Assembly (NCBI GenBank): GCA_001566295.1
Contig: KQ964252.1
Span: 310,001-374,000 of the forward strand
Length of the DNA: 64,000 bases
Source of the DNA: Microdochium bolleyi
Taxonomy: Eukaryota; Ascomycota; Sordariomycetes; Xylariales; Microdochiaceae
Reading direction: 5' to 3'
Within the stretch, counting starts at the first letter, position 1; each line of letters opens with the position of its first letter. The notes under the pieces were generated by a model. The model made no database searches. It was not told where the DNA came from and saw only the letters and a list, made by a program, of their open reading frames with translations. The position numbers and the translations under genes were made by a program. Positions 33,101 to 46,157 of this stretch are shown piece after piece.

Positions 33101-36100
33101 CGGCGAACAACGGCATATCCCGTCGCCGTAAACAGGGCACCACTGCTGCAGTGCTGTGTGTGGAACATGGTGCGCGGTATCTCACCATCCATGCATGCGC
33201 CTGCTGCGGATGCACGCATGTGGCGACACACGCGACTATTACCACTGACTAGGTCCCCTCGTAACCCCTCTCGAGGGTCTCATGATTCAAGAAGCTGGAC
33301 CGGCCTCGGTTCAATTTACTTATCACGAAGGCTGATCATATTAACGCGTAGCCTAGAATAGAGTGGTGTCAGAGACGACCGAACGTGCATGTGATGATCA
33401 GCCTTCCGGCTTGGAAAGGGAGTGAGGGGAGGAAAGGGGGGGTTGTGCGGCGGCGCAGCAGTATCAGCTGGAAGAGGCACAGACAGGCAGGCGCAGGGAG
33501 CCCAAGTGGTTCGAGACGCCGTTATCATGGCGTCGCTTAGAGAAATTCAAAGCAGAGTCCCCTTTCCCGAACATCTGGAGCCTCTCTCGCGAGGCGCCTT
33601 CCATAGCCCAGGCACAGGGCTTTCCGTACCTTGGGCAGACTCCAGCAAGACCGAGGGCGGCAGGCAGGCAGTGGCTGACAAAACGACCCTTCCTGTCGTC
33701 GGCCGCCGTCGCCGTACTCGCTTAACGGCTTCCCATTTGGGGAAGGTTGGCGTGGGCTTTTCTGTCTTGCGCCCTTCGAAGAAAAGACGTTCCTGGATTC
33801 CAAGCAAGCTAAGTGTGCAACAAATTGGCGGCAGCGGCTGAACGGACCCTGCGCGCGCGCGGGAGAACCAATGGCCAAACCAGGCAGGTCCATCGTGGAG
33901 ATGCCCAGCTCGCTTGCTGGTGTTCTCCAAAAAAAGAAGGGTCAATTCTGGGTTTCCGCACCCACGGGGTCGCCGTTTCGCCCGCGCGGCTGGCAGAGTG
34001 CTCGAATCTGGAGAAGGTTTGACCCTCCTCTCGGTAACATCGACGCCACGATCTCGGGGCCACAAAACTCACGAGACATGTGCAGCATGATGGGAGCGCG
34101 TTCCGTGTCTGAATCGCCGCCAGGCGCGCAAGCGCAGAAACGCAGACGTGGGACGGGGGCCACATTCGGCGCCAGGCGAGTGACTGGTAAGACCGCCACA
34201 AGGGCTCGAACCACTCCGCGCATCCCGAGAGGAGTCGACCTGACTCGCGCTCGTGACGAACAGCTTGTCGCATCTGAACCTTCTGAACCCCTTCTAAACC
34301 CTTCTTTCCTTTCTTCCTCCCAACGGGAGCTAGCGCCCGGAGCGAATCCCGGCCAAGGAGCGCCAGTGGGCGGTTGTGTCTCGTGAGACACTGCGATCCC
34401 CGGCGGGCACTGCGAAACTCAATTGAACGCCTTCCGAAATGGACCCCCAAGAAACGGTTTTTCTAGAAGCGGTCTGGACCATGGATGATCTGGTTGGTTC
34501 TTTGGTCGCTAAGCTGTGACTGATAGTCCAGAACATAACGCGTAGGCGAATCTGGTGGTGGCCTCAGCTACTGGGACAGTCGGAATCATACAGGTCTCGT
34601 GTTCTGTGCTGTCTGGCGACGTGCGCCGAACGCGGCCTCGCAGTGGTTCACGCACGCTGAGAGCGAGGGAGGCAATGCTGACTTCGTGGAAATTGACTCG
34701 GCCGAGACTGCAATGCCCTCGGCCAAATCCCGCGCCAACCCAGCACATTTTCACAATGCGTGTTGGCTGTGTTCCTGGGCTGCGCACGGATCTGCCAGCA
34801 ACCAATGCCGCTCAAAGATCAACACTAGTATGCCGCCCCGGTCGACTTTGGGGGTCATCAGGAAAAGCGATTCTTGTCGAATTCGGTTGACTCTAGTCCT
34901 CCAACGACGACAGAGCATGGACCGGCGTAAGTCATGTGCTGCAGCCTCCCCGCTTTGGAAATGGTCGCCTTGTTAGTGCCGTGATGCAAACAGAGACTCA
35001 TTCTAGAAGAAGCTTGGCGCGCTCGCGTGCGCGGTGGAGAGACATCTACATAGACTGCACTTTTCCTCTGTCTGGCAGTTGGAACATTGTGTGCGCGCCG
35101 CGCGGAGCTTTGGTGTGTCTGGGAATGTCTCACACAACCCGCGTTAAGCTCCGCAGAATCGCTTGCTGGCCGTGAATTTTACATGGCAGGTGGCAGTCGA
35201 CAGGGCTAGGGTTGGAAGCCAGATTTTACTTGTCGGAAAATGCATAGGCGGCGAGGATGCCTGTGCTTTCTGCTGCAGTGATGAGCAACGTCTCGGTGCT
35301 GAGCAAAAGGCAAGCATTCAATCCCCATGCTGAGAAATCGTGCCACTCTTGCACACGCGTGGAAGCATGGGTCCCTACCCCGGGCACTATGATCTCAACG
35401 GCCCGCGGACTGTTGCTGCTGGCGACCGCTCCTATTGACCGTCACCGAGTAATCTTCCTGGGTACTCTCGTGATCCAGGCACGGCTGCTCCGGAATCGTC
35501 TCGGCAGGTACGGAGTACCAAGCGTGAAAGGGGGACCAGCGCAATCGGAGAAAAGAGCCCATGCCGCAGTAGTGAGGTTGCATCGAGTAATAACGGCCTC
35601 GTGGCAAGCTAACAGCTATTAAGCACGTAATCTGCCAGACCACCACCTGCCAGCCGTCAGGCACCTCCGAAACAAGTGCGAAGTAGGGATAAAGGGTCGG
35701 GAACTGCCAGTGTCGCACGAACGGGGATGATGACGATTGTCAAATCGTGAATTGGAAATGCCTCTCAGTGGCGGCCCCCTTGCCGATGTTAGTTTCGCTA
35801 TTGACTAGGATGATACGCATTGCCTAGGGTGATGAGTGCACTTTTGAGAGGGGGAACCATGCTGTGCCCCTGACCAATGCTGGGGTCATCCTTGACTTTC
35901 TCTGAGGGTCAAGAATGAAAAGGTGTCGAGAGCACAACCACGTCCCACATGATCGACCAGGGCCCATCGTCTCGAGGGCGGTTGCCATCCGATTTGACTA
36001 TGAGACCTGAGACCCTGATGGCCCTTTTGAGATGAAGAGAAAAGCTAGGTCCTCAGTGTGTGGGAGACATGATTGCTGATGATCGCCACGGCGCCAGGTC

Positions 36101-38839
36101 TTTCTGAACGCCACAGCATCCACTAAGTGTGAGCGTGAGCGACTGAAGTTCCCCGTCAGTGTGGAAATGCGGAAAGTCATCGTTGGTGTACTGACGTGAC
36201 ATGTCGCGTATCGAGATCCGTCACCCGTCACTAAATTGGAGCACCCATCGGTTACTGATGGTGTGACGGGGAGTGCCATTTCGGCGAGCGATGACCGTGG
36301 GAGCTTTGACAGAGGACAGAAGGGCGCCAAGGTCGCGTGCGAAATGATCAGCGAGAACTCCGCTGGATGCCAAATCACGAACGACTTCGGACCGGCGCTA
36401 GGCCAGGGGCAACGCGACTGTTCCCGGGCTTGGACCTAGTGCGCTTGGCAAGACGCGGTATGTGCAATCATCATGACCGCACGAGAACCATGCCTTGCCG
36501 GAGCAAACGCTGTCAAGTATTGTCGGTAGGCACCAAGGTCTATCTCTGCGCGTGGCTATCGCGTTGTGTCAAGCTGCTCTCAAACGACGTGCAGCAGCGC
36601 GACCGGGCCAAAATCCGTGGACCAGGAGTCAAAACACAATCCGGTCGACGCTTGAGCCCGCAACGTGGCTGTGAAATGTCAGTGCGGCAAGTCTCGCGCT
36701 GCTGCACACGCTATTGGCGAGCACTGTCTTTGAAACACCACCTGCGTAGGAGATATAGATTGTAGTGCGCGTCGATGCAGCGCAGCGAAAAGGCCTGCTG
36801 AAGAAGAGCTGGCGTCTTGTTGGCCGACAAAAGATCAGCCGTTGGGGTTCTCTTCTTGACACAGCTGTGTTCGTATTCTTCGTCCTGTTCCTGGCAGGCT
36901 TGGGTTCGCGAGTTCCCTTTCGGGTTTGGCGCGGGGCCTTGCACAAGGTTCTTTGGTTTCAAGGTGTGTGGCAGCACCCTCTCTGGTCACCTTTCCGCGC
37001 CCAGCGTGGCTGCGCATGTTCCGTCCGCGATCCGTTTCGAAACGGCCAGAGTCGTATGGCGTCAACCAGGACCCTCGTTTCTGTTTCAGGTTCCACGCAC
37101 CCCCTCTCGGAGGTTTCTCTGTGGGAGTGGTGTCTCTGTGGCTATGCCATGGATGTCCTCGAGTGTTGGCACACGCGTGAAGCATCTGGGGACTCTTTGC
37201 GGTTATCATTGTGATGATTAGGGTACTGCTCGAGCGTATGAGGGGCGCCGCAGTGCACTCTCACATGGCGCCGAGCGCGACCAGCCGTGGGCGGGCGTAG
37301 GCGGGAGGGCCCTGCAGGCTGCAGGCAGGTGGGCAACCCGGTGCTATACGCAGTAGGGCCTGTCATGATTAGCAAGCGTTCCACCGCGTTTTCGAAAGCC
37401 GTGGGTGTCGGTATGAGGTCTCCACGATCGGAGGGGAGCAGAGCCCAAGGTGCCTCCCAGAGCGACACATGAGCAGTGGGGCGACTGCTGCACCGCTACC
37501 TTGATCAGAGGAGGGCCGCCGAGTCGGTGCCCGTCGACTGCGTCCACACGGCCGGATGGTGGTCTTGTTCCTGCATCTGCCCGCCCCGAGCTGCGCCTTT
37601 TCCCCATCGCCCTCGATGGTGATGGCGACGATCACAGATGGCGGGCAGCAGAAAACCCACACTAGGCGTTGGCCCTAAAAAGCGATCGGAGCTAGGCGAA
37701 CGTGCTGTGATGCGATGCGACGGGGGCTCACGAGCGACGGGCTGCACGTCGAAATGAGATGTGCCCCACGAAGCCTCCCGAGGTCATCAGCCCATGCCCG
37801 TTGGTTGATTGCCCGCCGGGCCGGGCTGATGACTGACGCCTCGAGGATGGCATGGTTGAACATTCGACTGTTGGGAGGTGGAAGATCTGGAACTCTGGAG
37901 GAACGCTGGATGGCGCCTGTGTTGCCTGAATCCAGAAGGGTGGTCGACGCCGGGCAAGACGATGGCTTGGGGCTGGCGCTGCGGGCTGAGGATGGGCGAC
38001 TCGAGATGGGCGCGGGATTCGGATGCTGGAGACAGGATTGGGATGACGATGTTGCTGGCCCTCGAGCCGTGGGGTGGGGACGGCCAAGTGGCCCAGCCGC
38101 CGCCCCCTGGTGCGTTTTGCTAACAGGGCAGGCGGGGCAGGGGGTGTGCCCCCGAGGAGGCAGCACTGTCCTGGCGGCACTGTGCGCCCGGGCTCCTTGC
38201 AGGTTGCTGATGGCCAAGTGAGAAGTCACTTTGCACCCCCCCTGCGGCCCTGGCCCTGGTGCTTGCGATGGCCTCGCTCTCTCTCTCCTCTCCTCTCGAC
38301 CAGCATCATCAGATACACCCCCCTGCAGTGCAGCCGCCCTTCTCCGCCTCCACTTTGCTCGCGCTCACCCGCCCGGCCTCTGCCTCTCTCTTCCTCTCTC
38401 TCTGCAACCCCGATGATTGCGACCAGACCAACTTGTCTGTCTGTCGTTCTCTCTGCCCTCTCGCCCTTTCCCATCCGCACGCCCAGCCAAGCTTTTGCTT
38501 GCGTGCTTGCTGCTCAGTGCTCTGCGCTGCGCTTCCGACTGGTGCCCGGCCGATCCACGCACGCCCCCTCCCACGCAGCGCCTCGCAGCTCGCAGCACCT
38601 CACCACCACTTCTTAACACCGGCTCCTATTATTATTAGACCACGGGCCCTCCCTGTCACCACGCGCCCGGACGTTTGTTACCTCCCTCATACTCCGTACT
38701 CCTTCTCTCGAGCCGACCCCCTTCAACCTTGGATGACCGCGGTCGCACAAGCTTGCGCTGTACTCCCAAGAGTGCCCTCCTGCTCGCCTTGTACATCCAC
38801 CGTCCACCACACCACATTCGCTCGTCGACGCTCGTCACC
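30167..38839. other. Very long intergenic region (8.7 kb) upstream of a zinc-finger regulator
   Basis: No protein family, tRNA or transposon was recognised on either strand. Frames up to 213 codons are present, but they overlap on several strands and look random. Short tandem CCAGCCCACC copies occur near 32246. The last 600 bases are strongly pyrimidine-rich and are listed separately. Confidence 0.5.
38266..38839 (+). promoter_or_regulatory. CT-rich promoter/5' leader of the C2H2 regulator
   Basis: Long pyrimidine runs (CTCTCTCTCTCCTCTCCTCTC near 38275 and TCTCTTCCTCTCTCTCTG near 38385) precede the start codon, a pattern common just upstream of or within transcribed leaders of fungal genes. 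Several ATG codons occur before the main start (for example near 38268, 38411 and 38731), so upstream open frames are possible if transcription starts early. A TACTCCGTA motif lies at 38690. Confidence 0.45.
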
Positions 38840-40708
38840 ATGGACAACTGCCCGGATCAGTACTCGAACTCGACAATGGATCACCCGTCAATGGTCCTGG
38901 CCCAGGCCCGCGAGCATCTCGAGGCTCTGCGCAACTCCGGTCTCAGCCGCGAGGCCCTCCTCGCCCTCTTCGACGAGCAGGCGACCAGCCAGATGTCGCT
39001 GGCGGCGAGCCAGCAACACCAGCAGCAGCCCATTCAGCAGCCATCGCCACCACACTACCAGCCGATGCAGCACCAGTCATCACAGCAGCAACACCCGTCG
39101 CCACCACAGCTCCAACACCAGCTCTCTTCAGACGGCCAGCAGCGCGACATGGAGATCCCACCACAGCCACAGCAGCCTCCGCCTCCTCCGCCAATGCTGC
39201 ACACACCACCACAGATGAAATACGAGCATGATTCATCATCACAGGCTTCACCGCAGTCCACTCACGAGCCCTTGTCTGGTAAGCACCCGATGCAACGCGC
39301 TCTCTCTGCGTCACCAGTCTCGCTGACCAACCCTTTAGCTACTCTGCCGCCATCGGGGATGCCCAGCAGCTTCAATGGCATCCAGGGCCACCAGTACAAG
39401 AAGTCAATCTCGTCGTCCATCGCCAGCAACTCCAGTCATGAGAGTGTCTTCTCTTCCGCGTCAGCCGCCCGCAGCACTCTCTCCGTGTCGTCTACCGGTT
39501 CGATACCGGACAGCAAATTCTGGTGTACATCCTGCGACAAGACATTCAAGCGCAAGTTTGACTGGAAGCGGCACGAGGAAGAGTTCCACGAGCGATGGCG
39601 CAAGTACCCTTGCCCCAACTGCAACCAGAGCTTCTGGGGTCCCAACACCTTCAACCAGCACCACAAGTCCGCTCACGGGTGCAAGTCGTGCCCTCACGCC
39701 GAGTCTGTCGTCAAGCACATGAGGAAGAGGAAGGCCTGGGGCTGTGGTTTCTGTGCCGCGCTGCACGGCAAGTTTGAGAAGCACATTGACCATGTCGCGT
39801 CTCACTTCGAAGCTGGAAGCACCAAGCAGGACTGGCTGCACTCCAACGTCATCTACGGCCTGCTACACCAGCACGGCGCCCACGAGGCGTGGAAAGAGCA
39901 CATCGCCAAGAAGCAGGATCGTTTCAATGGCCACCAACCCATGTTCAGCTGGAGCCCCGAGTCGACAGGCCGTGCACAGGGTTTTGTCGAGAACGAGAGC
40001 CCAGGACAGCTCCAGGACTTTCTCGAGTTCTACGACGGAACGAGGGAGGCGGCTGATAAGATCGTGAAAGCGGCGTGGTCCACAGTGCACGTCGTGCTTC
40101 GCCAAAAGCAGATGCCTATTAGCCAGCCCGTCTCACCATACGCGGGGCCGATCGCAGCCGATAACTCGCACAAGTTTGTTCCCATCTCATCGTTGCAGAC
40201 ACAGCACCCCATGCCGCGGAGATCAGCTTCAATGGCTTCCATGTCGAGCGGTCGACGAACAATCCGCCGATCGCCCTCGTCCACACGTCGGCCAACCGTA
40301 TTACCTGAGCACATGGCTGCGCCCATGTCTCTATCGACGCCAGCACACCCCGGCAGCATGTCATATGACCAGTTCCTGCAACCGCCACAGCAGCACCAGC
40401 ACCACATGGACCCTCAGTCCTCGCCCTTGGAAGCACACCACCACGGACAGTCTTTCCACTCTGTCAACCGCCTATCGCTCGACAAGGCCTTACCGCCCGC
40501 ACCTGTACCCATGGGTCCTCTGCCGGTAATATCACCGATGGAGCTCGACTTTCCCATGTTCGACAGCAGCGGCACAAATATGATGCTGCCATCACACATG
40601 CTTGAGCACTGGCCCAGCATGACAACGCTGGTCGAAGACCACCCAATGTCAGACCAGGGCTACAACATGAACTGGCAAGACATGAACCAATACCCACACG
40701 GAGCGTAA
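38840..40708 (+). CDS. C2H2 zinc-finger transcription factor
   Basis: 622 residues if read straight through, or 602 after removal of a 60-base intron (39279-39338). The ATG context CACCATGGAC is near ideal. Residues 60-120 are Q-, P- and H-rich, an activation-type low-complexity region. The DNA-binding block follows: a C2H2 finger in FWCTSCDKTFKRKFDWKRH, a second in YPCPNCNQSFWGPNTFNQHH, then a degenerate third unit WGCGFCAALHGKFEKHIDHVASHF. The trio and the following KQDWLHSNVIYGLL segment are typical of a fungal C2H2 regulator group. The C-terminal third is disordered and M-, P-, S- and H-rich. Its targets are unknown. The 8.7 kb empty upstream region and CT-rich leader fit a gene with complex regulation (inference). 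Confidence 0.92.
   Translation: MDNCPDQYSNSTMDHPSMVLAQAREHLEALRNSGLSREALLALFDEQATSQMSLAASQQHQQQPIQQPSPPHYQPMQHQSSQQQHPSPPQLQHQLSSDGQQRDMEIPPQPQQPPPPPPMLHTPPQMKYEHDSSSQASPQSTHEPLSGKHPMQRALSASPVSLTNPLATLPPSGMPSSFNGIQGHQYKKSISSSIASNSSHESVFSSASAARSTLSVSSTGSIPDSKFWCTSCDKTFKRKFDWKRHEEEFHERWRKYPCPNCNQSFWGPNTFNQHHKSAHGCKSCPHAESVVKHMRKRKAWGCGFCAALHGKFEKHIDHVASHFEAGSTKQDWLHSNVIYGLLHQHGAHEAWKEHIAKKQDRFNGHQPMFSWSPESTGRAQGFVENESPGQLQDFLEFYDGTREAADKIVKAAWSTVHVVLRQKQMPISQPVSPYAGPIAADNSHKFVPISSLQTQHPMPRRSASMASMSSGRRTIRRSPSSTRRPTVLPEHMAAPMSLSTPAHPGSMSYDQFLQPPQQHQHHMDPQSSPLEAHHHGQSFHSVNRLSLDKALPPAPVPMGPLPVISPMELDFPMFDSSGTNMMLPSHMLEHWPSMTTLVEDHPMSDQGYNMNWQDMNQYPHGA
39279..39338 (+). other. 60-base in-frame intron in the zinc-finger gene
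   Basis: It begins GTAAGC, contains CTGAC 15 bases before the 3' end, and ends TTTAG, so it has all three fungal splice signals. Its length is a multiple of three and it has no stop codon in frame. The unspliced message therefore encodes a protein with 20 extra residues just before the serine-rich region ahead of the zinc fingers. Confidence 0.8.
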
Positions 40709-41636
40709 ACTCCACACTCCAAAACAACGATTTTCTTTTATCTCGTCACCATACCCACTACCGCTTTTCCTTTTTTTGTCGTCACTGTACCGATATTGCG
40801 TTCTTCGGGGTATTTACACATACCAGGCCTCAATGGTTCACAGACTCGACTGCGCCAGCACCAACACAGTCGCTGTTCGACCTTGTTTTATTTCTTTTCC
40901 ACCACGCAAACATCTTTATTCTCACATGTCTGATCCCCGGCCGATGCAAAAGTCGGCCCTGGGACGATGTACATAATGTAATGATACCACACAAAAGAGC
41001 GCAATCTGCTTTCTGGGCGGAGGAGGAGGAGCACCAAGGCGCAAGCTGGCCCACCAACACCATAGTTGGGCAGCGGGTTTTTTTCATTTAGCAGCTAGCA
41101 CCCACACAAAGCGCCGGCACCGTTTGAAAAGGCGCCGGGCTAGGGAGTCCGATGTGGGCCGATCCGTTAGATACCTCTTTGGATAACGAAATGAGAAGCG
41201 ACACTTTGAGATCATTTTTGCAATTTGCCACGCTTGGCTTGCCACAAAGGTTGTGAATGAGGCGATGCGAGCAGATAAGGTGCAACCGCAGCAAGCACCA
41301 ACCGAGAATCATCGCCAAGGCACCCGCGCGGGCTCCTCGTTATCGAGCACCGGCTTGAGCCAAATCTTGGCAACCTACAGCGGGATGCAGCCATACGGAG
41401 ATTAGCCCAAGGGCAGAACAGCGAGGCAAGCAGGGCCACTACTGCGTGCTGCCCGTACCTGCTTCTTTGCTGGCGCTAGTCAAGGCGCGATCGTGCTGGG
41501 GCTTGTCGCAAAGGAGCAAACAGGCTAAAACCTAAAAGACGGGCTGGCGGCGCCCCGAGCACACCGAAGAAAAGGTGGACCGGATCACTACTGGAAATGA
41601 AGACAGACACCGGCGGCAGGCGGGCCAAGGCGCCGC

Positions 41637-41659
41637 GTGTGTGTGCGTGTGTGTGTGTG
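41637..41659. repeat. GT microsatellite
   Basis: Eleven GT-type dinucleotides with one interruption (GCGT). Confidence 0.85.
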
Positions 41660-42184
41660 ATGTGTCCGACGACGCCGCGCCGTGTGGTCCCTCGACACCG
41701 GACAGCCAGCAGGCTAGCAACGTCACTGATTGTGAAATTGTCATTTGCTCTCTAACTACCCCCGTCACCTGGGCCGGCGCGGGAATGGGCCAAGGAAGCC
41801 GCAGCAGTTAGTTTTGCAGCCCATCTTCTGCTGGCTTGATTAGTTGCGTGTATGGGAGCGCGCCTTGGGGGCCCTCTGGCTGCCGGGTTCCCGTGCTGCA
41901 GCTTGCTCGGTACGCGTAGATACGATAGTGACCATAGGTAGGGTATCGTAGCGAGCTGGTGGCCTGGACCGCGTGCAGCTTCGGAGGCCGCATTCCAGAT
42001 CCCTCCCTGCACGGTGTCACTACACTTACCTTCCGACCAGACAGAGGTCCAGCCTTTGAGGGCGGCTGGCCCGAGCAGCGTCCAGGTGCCACGCAACAGC
42101 CATCGGCCGCACTCGTCCCGGGAGGCCGTGCGCGTGGAGGCGGCTTCTCGCCCGTCGATAGCCCAAAGCTGCCGCCCGGCGCCT

Positions 42185-42202
42185 CTGCTGCTGCTGCTGC
42201 TG
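42185..42202. repeat. (CTG)6 trinucleotide repeat
   Basis: Six perfect CTG units followed by CTT, in non-coding sequence. Confidence 0.85.
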
Positions 42203-45200
42203 CTTTCGTGCGTGGTAGGAGGCAACGGGATCTGTCTTTGTCATTGCCGGCCCGGCCTCCACTTGTGGATGCTCGTCTGCCGCTAGAGTACGGCCAGGAA
42301 TTGCCGTGCCGTGTACAAAAAGACGATGTCAGAAATGCGATGGTGGCGCGCCTGTTCTGACCCGCCAACGCAGATCACCCGGGAGTTCCGTGTCCCCTCT
42401 TGGGCGGCTTAGAGGGTCTGCTGGTGGGTGCAGCTCGATGATGATGTGTTTGTCCTCCAAAGTCGTCAACAAGGTCGTCATGTTAGGAAAGCGAAACAAT
42501 TATGGTTCTCGCACGCAAGTAGCACAGCGAAGCGATGCGAGCCAATCAGTTATCCGGCGGACCTAGATGTGCTCGCAATGCTTCCCTCGGACTCCTCCGG
42601 GGCACCACAATCGATGGGGGGGATGCCCGAGGCAGTGCCAGAGGACAAGCTGGTGAGCAGCTAGCAGGGCCAAGGTGCTTTTCTCCCGAGAACTTGGCTT
42701 GGTGAGCACATTCATGGTGCATATGCTCACAGTGCTCGTTATCGTGATAAGAGGCGCAGCTGATGTGGCACGGAGGCATGTCAAAAGCTGTGAGAGAACG
42801 CCCACGTCGGGTTGGTCAGGTCGGAGCCACCGCCTTGGCTGCGGGAACATGTCTCAGTGCCCCGCGAGTGCAGTAGAACAAGGCCCATCAAAGCCGGTTC
42901 GCCAGGAGTATCTAGCGGCAGTTGGGCCAAGTTACCACTGTCCTGGGCCCGTTCTGCTTCTCGTAAACTCTGGCCTTGGGGCAAAAGGATGGCAGAATGG
43001 TGCTTGCAGGCGCGCAGAGCTAGCGAGTGGTGTCGAACCGCTGCCGCGAGACTGCTACGAGCCGAGCAAATCTCCTTTGCGTTTCCGCTTACATAGTACC
43101 TTCGTGGTTGCATGCGGCTGAGCAGTAGGCGATGCTTGTTTGCTGCCACCTCTCATCTCCACCATGCATGCACATCGCACGTGTTGTGCAGGAGACTGGC
43201 CATGCCAGATCATCCCCTCATTCGATCTCGCGATTTGCATCGTCACACACATTTTCCCCAGCGTCTTTCCGGGCACGCTTGACTGATTGCCAGGTCGTGG
43301 CAGAGGCAAATGACGTCTGGCAGACACGACGAGCCCCGTTGTGTATGTCGGTGGCTTTCTCTAGGTTTCGGAACAAAGGGACCAGCAGCCTGACTCGGAA
43401 ACCTCAGATAACGACTGCCCCGAGCCCCCACTAGCATACAGCCCTAAGTTCCAATCTGTGTCCGATTCGGCATTCTTGGCTTCGAGGGTCGAATTTCTGC
43501 ATCCAGACTTGGTGAGCTGTCTGAGTTGCGTCGTGCAGCTTTGACAAGGGCAAGGCACAGTAGCTCTGCTCGTTTAGGCAGAGGACAACTTTGGAGGATA
43601 TTTGGCGCACCCAGACCCAGGAGGGGAGGGTGCCATACGAGCCTGAGTGATGCAGCCCGATGTGGCATGGTCAGCCGGTGCGAAACACGAATCGGGCGTT
43701 TTCGACTGCCCGAACAAGATGCGTTCTAGCGATAAAGGGTTAGTGCAGCAGCTGGATGCCATGAGAGGCGAGAGGGTTCGTTGAACTTAGGCCTAGCGAG
43801 CTGCAACGCTGAAGTGTGTCTGATGCGGAGCACTCCGTAGGCGGCCCCAATGCGGCAAGGGCCGTGACGCATGTCCGACTGTGTTCGCCTATTGTGGAAA
43901 CGACCAGGCGGCTGGGAAGGTCAACGACCGAGAAGCGTGGCTTAGATGAAGGGGGTGTGGAGAATGCCAGACAACGACAGATGTGAACGACAGGGCTAAT
44001 CGAACCAAAACGAAGCTGGTCTTAGACGGCAAATGCTGTGAACAGTCGAGGGTTCTGTAGCTGCGAACTCCAGGCGAGCTGGCTACAGTCCAGGGACGTG
44101 GTCAGTTGAGATCCCAGGGCCCATGGAACGTACTAAACAATTGCTGAACGGGTGCTTCAAGTACCATGAGACACAGCCGACACTTGCATCCGAGCCTTGC
44201 ACATGGCACAAGAAGGACCATACAAAGCCAAGCTGCAAGCCACAGCTGCGGTGCTATTGCAAAAATGGCGAGCAGCCTTGTGGTCGGGAGAGCATGTTGG
44301 AGATACCATGAACTCTAATCATCAAGAATCCATGCACAATGCTCGGTCGTGTTATGTTACTTGCGCCAGGCTTTCGCCAGAATGGACAGCCAAGCGAGGC
44401 CGCGGCTACTAACCACAAACTCGCGCAGGTGCTGGGCGTAGTGAGCCGACAGAGTACCAGCATCTAGGCTCCATGGTCAGGTCTAGGCTGCCCAATTATC
44501 GCGATAAACAGTCGGTCTTGGTGGCGGCCTGGCTGGACCCCGACGGGCTGAACGAGACGACAACTGTTGGGCGGCGTGAACCCCTTTGGACCTGGTCTTT
44601 GTCTTCTGGCGGCCGTGCTGCCGGTCGTCAGCGGCCAGCCGTTGAGCATGACACAAGACATCCACAGTGCCAGGCGGAGCAGAGGGTGTCGATGTAGAAA
44701 GTCCCAACCACCGACGCCAGTGAGGATCTGACGCGGAGAGAAAAGTAGACCGATTGCAGTCCGGAGCACCTCTTGAGTCAGACCCAGAGTCGGGGTCGTG
44801 GTGCATTGGCGAGGCCAAGCCCGAGGATCCAGAACCACGCTTTGGGTTTGACCGTTGGGTCTTTGTACACAAGACACTGGGATTGTTTGAAAGGTTTGCT
44901 GCCGAATGGCACGGCACCCCATGTGGATTGTGCTAGGCCGCCGTGTTGACGGCAGCTGCACGTCATGATGCTGGCAGCGAGCTATCCTGCGGCAGATGGA
45001 GATGACAAGGACTTGACGTCCATCCCGCGCAAGCCGGAAGGTCCCAAAGCGGGCAACTCTTGCGACCAAGTGGGCATCAGGAGCCAAACAGACAGACAGG
45101 ACGATCACGGTCGTGAGTAGACGCGAGGATGCGCGAGGGCGGAGCTGAAGGGGCGGGCCGGGCAGCCAGGGCTTGCGGTGTCGGCACGGCCAGCTGCATG

Positions 45201-46114
45201 AACGGAGTACGGCGTGTGGTGCTCCGTAGATGGAGAACTTTTGCAAGGGCCGCGGATGGACGATGGTGTTGGGATTTGCGCGATAGCGGCGGCGGCTGAA
45301 GGAAGCCGACAATGGGGCTCCCACCAGATGGACTGACGTCGGGCGCGGGGCTCTTGAGGGCGTCAAGGCTTGAGGCTACCGAGTAGGCGCGGCGCAGGAA
45401 CGACCCCGGCATGCCCTGGGCGTACTGTACGCGCTTGCCGCTGCACTGTCCGCGCCTGCTCCCCCGAGCCCAGGTGGGCGTGTGCTGCGTAGCTGCCTTG
45501 TGAGGCAGTGGTGCGGCCACTTGCACAGTAGCGTGCTCTAGTGCTTTCCCTCCTGAGAAGCACCGTGCCCCGCGAGTCCTGATCGGGCTTCTCCCAGCCC
45601 CCAAGGGTTCTCCGTCCCGCCTGGCACCATCTCTGCCCGCTTAGCACGACCAAGACAATCAAGCGACCCTGCGCCTCTTCTCACCTCGGCGCTGCCCTGA
45701 TGGCGCGGGAACGATGACGCCTCAACCCCGTCCCTCCGGGCGGCGCCCTTCGTCACGAGCAATTCACGGCCAACACCCTGCCTAGCACGAGTCCACACGC
45801 AGCGACCCGCCGGTTGGCGCCGCCTTCCGAGCACTCGATTTGGAGCCTCTGGCAAACCTGCATGGCCCAGCAACAAGGTTCCGGTGTGCAGGCAATTGCG
45901 GTGACACGTTCGTGCCTAAGGTACTCCGTAGGTAAGAGTACGCTTAGGTTGGCCCTTTTATGCAATTGCGGCACACGCATAATCATTAAGCGACAGTCGC
46001 TGTGCTGCTTGCGCCTGCCCAGAGCAGGCCAGGTCGTCCTAGCCGCGCCCCCGCACAGCGCTTGTCAACCACCACTTGCAACCAACGTCCGCAACGGACC
46101 TGTCATTCCGGCGT

Positions 46115-46157
46115 AGAATCTGCGATATCCAGAATCTGCGATATCCAGAATCGGCGG
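46115..46157. repeat. 16-bp tandem repeat, 2.7 copies
   Basis: The unit AGAATCTGCGATATCC occurs twice perfectly (46115-46130, 46131-46146), followed by a partial third copy that diverges after AGAATC. It lies in non-coding DNA 1.7 kb from the initiator tRNA. Confidence 0.85.

Noticed and set aside
33809..34450. A 213-codon minus-strand frame in the large gap
   Set aside because: Tryptophan-, arginine- and serine-rich with no motif; overlapping frames of similar length exist on both strands.
44464..45366. A 300-codon minus-strand frame
   Set aside because: Arginine-, proline- and cysteine-rich noise with no motif, signal peptide or intron-supported extension.
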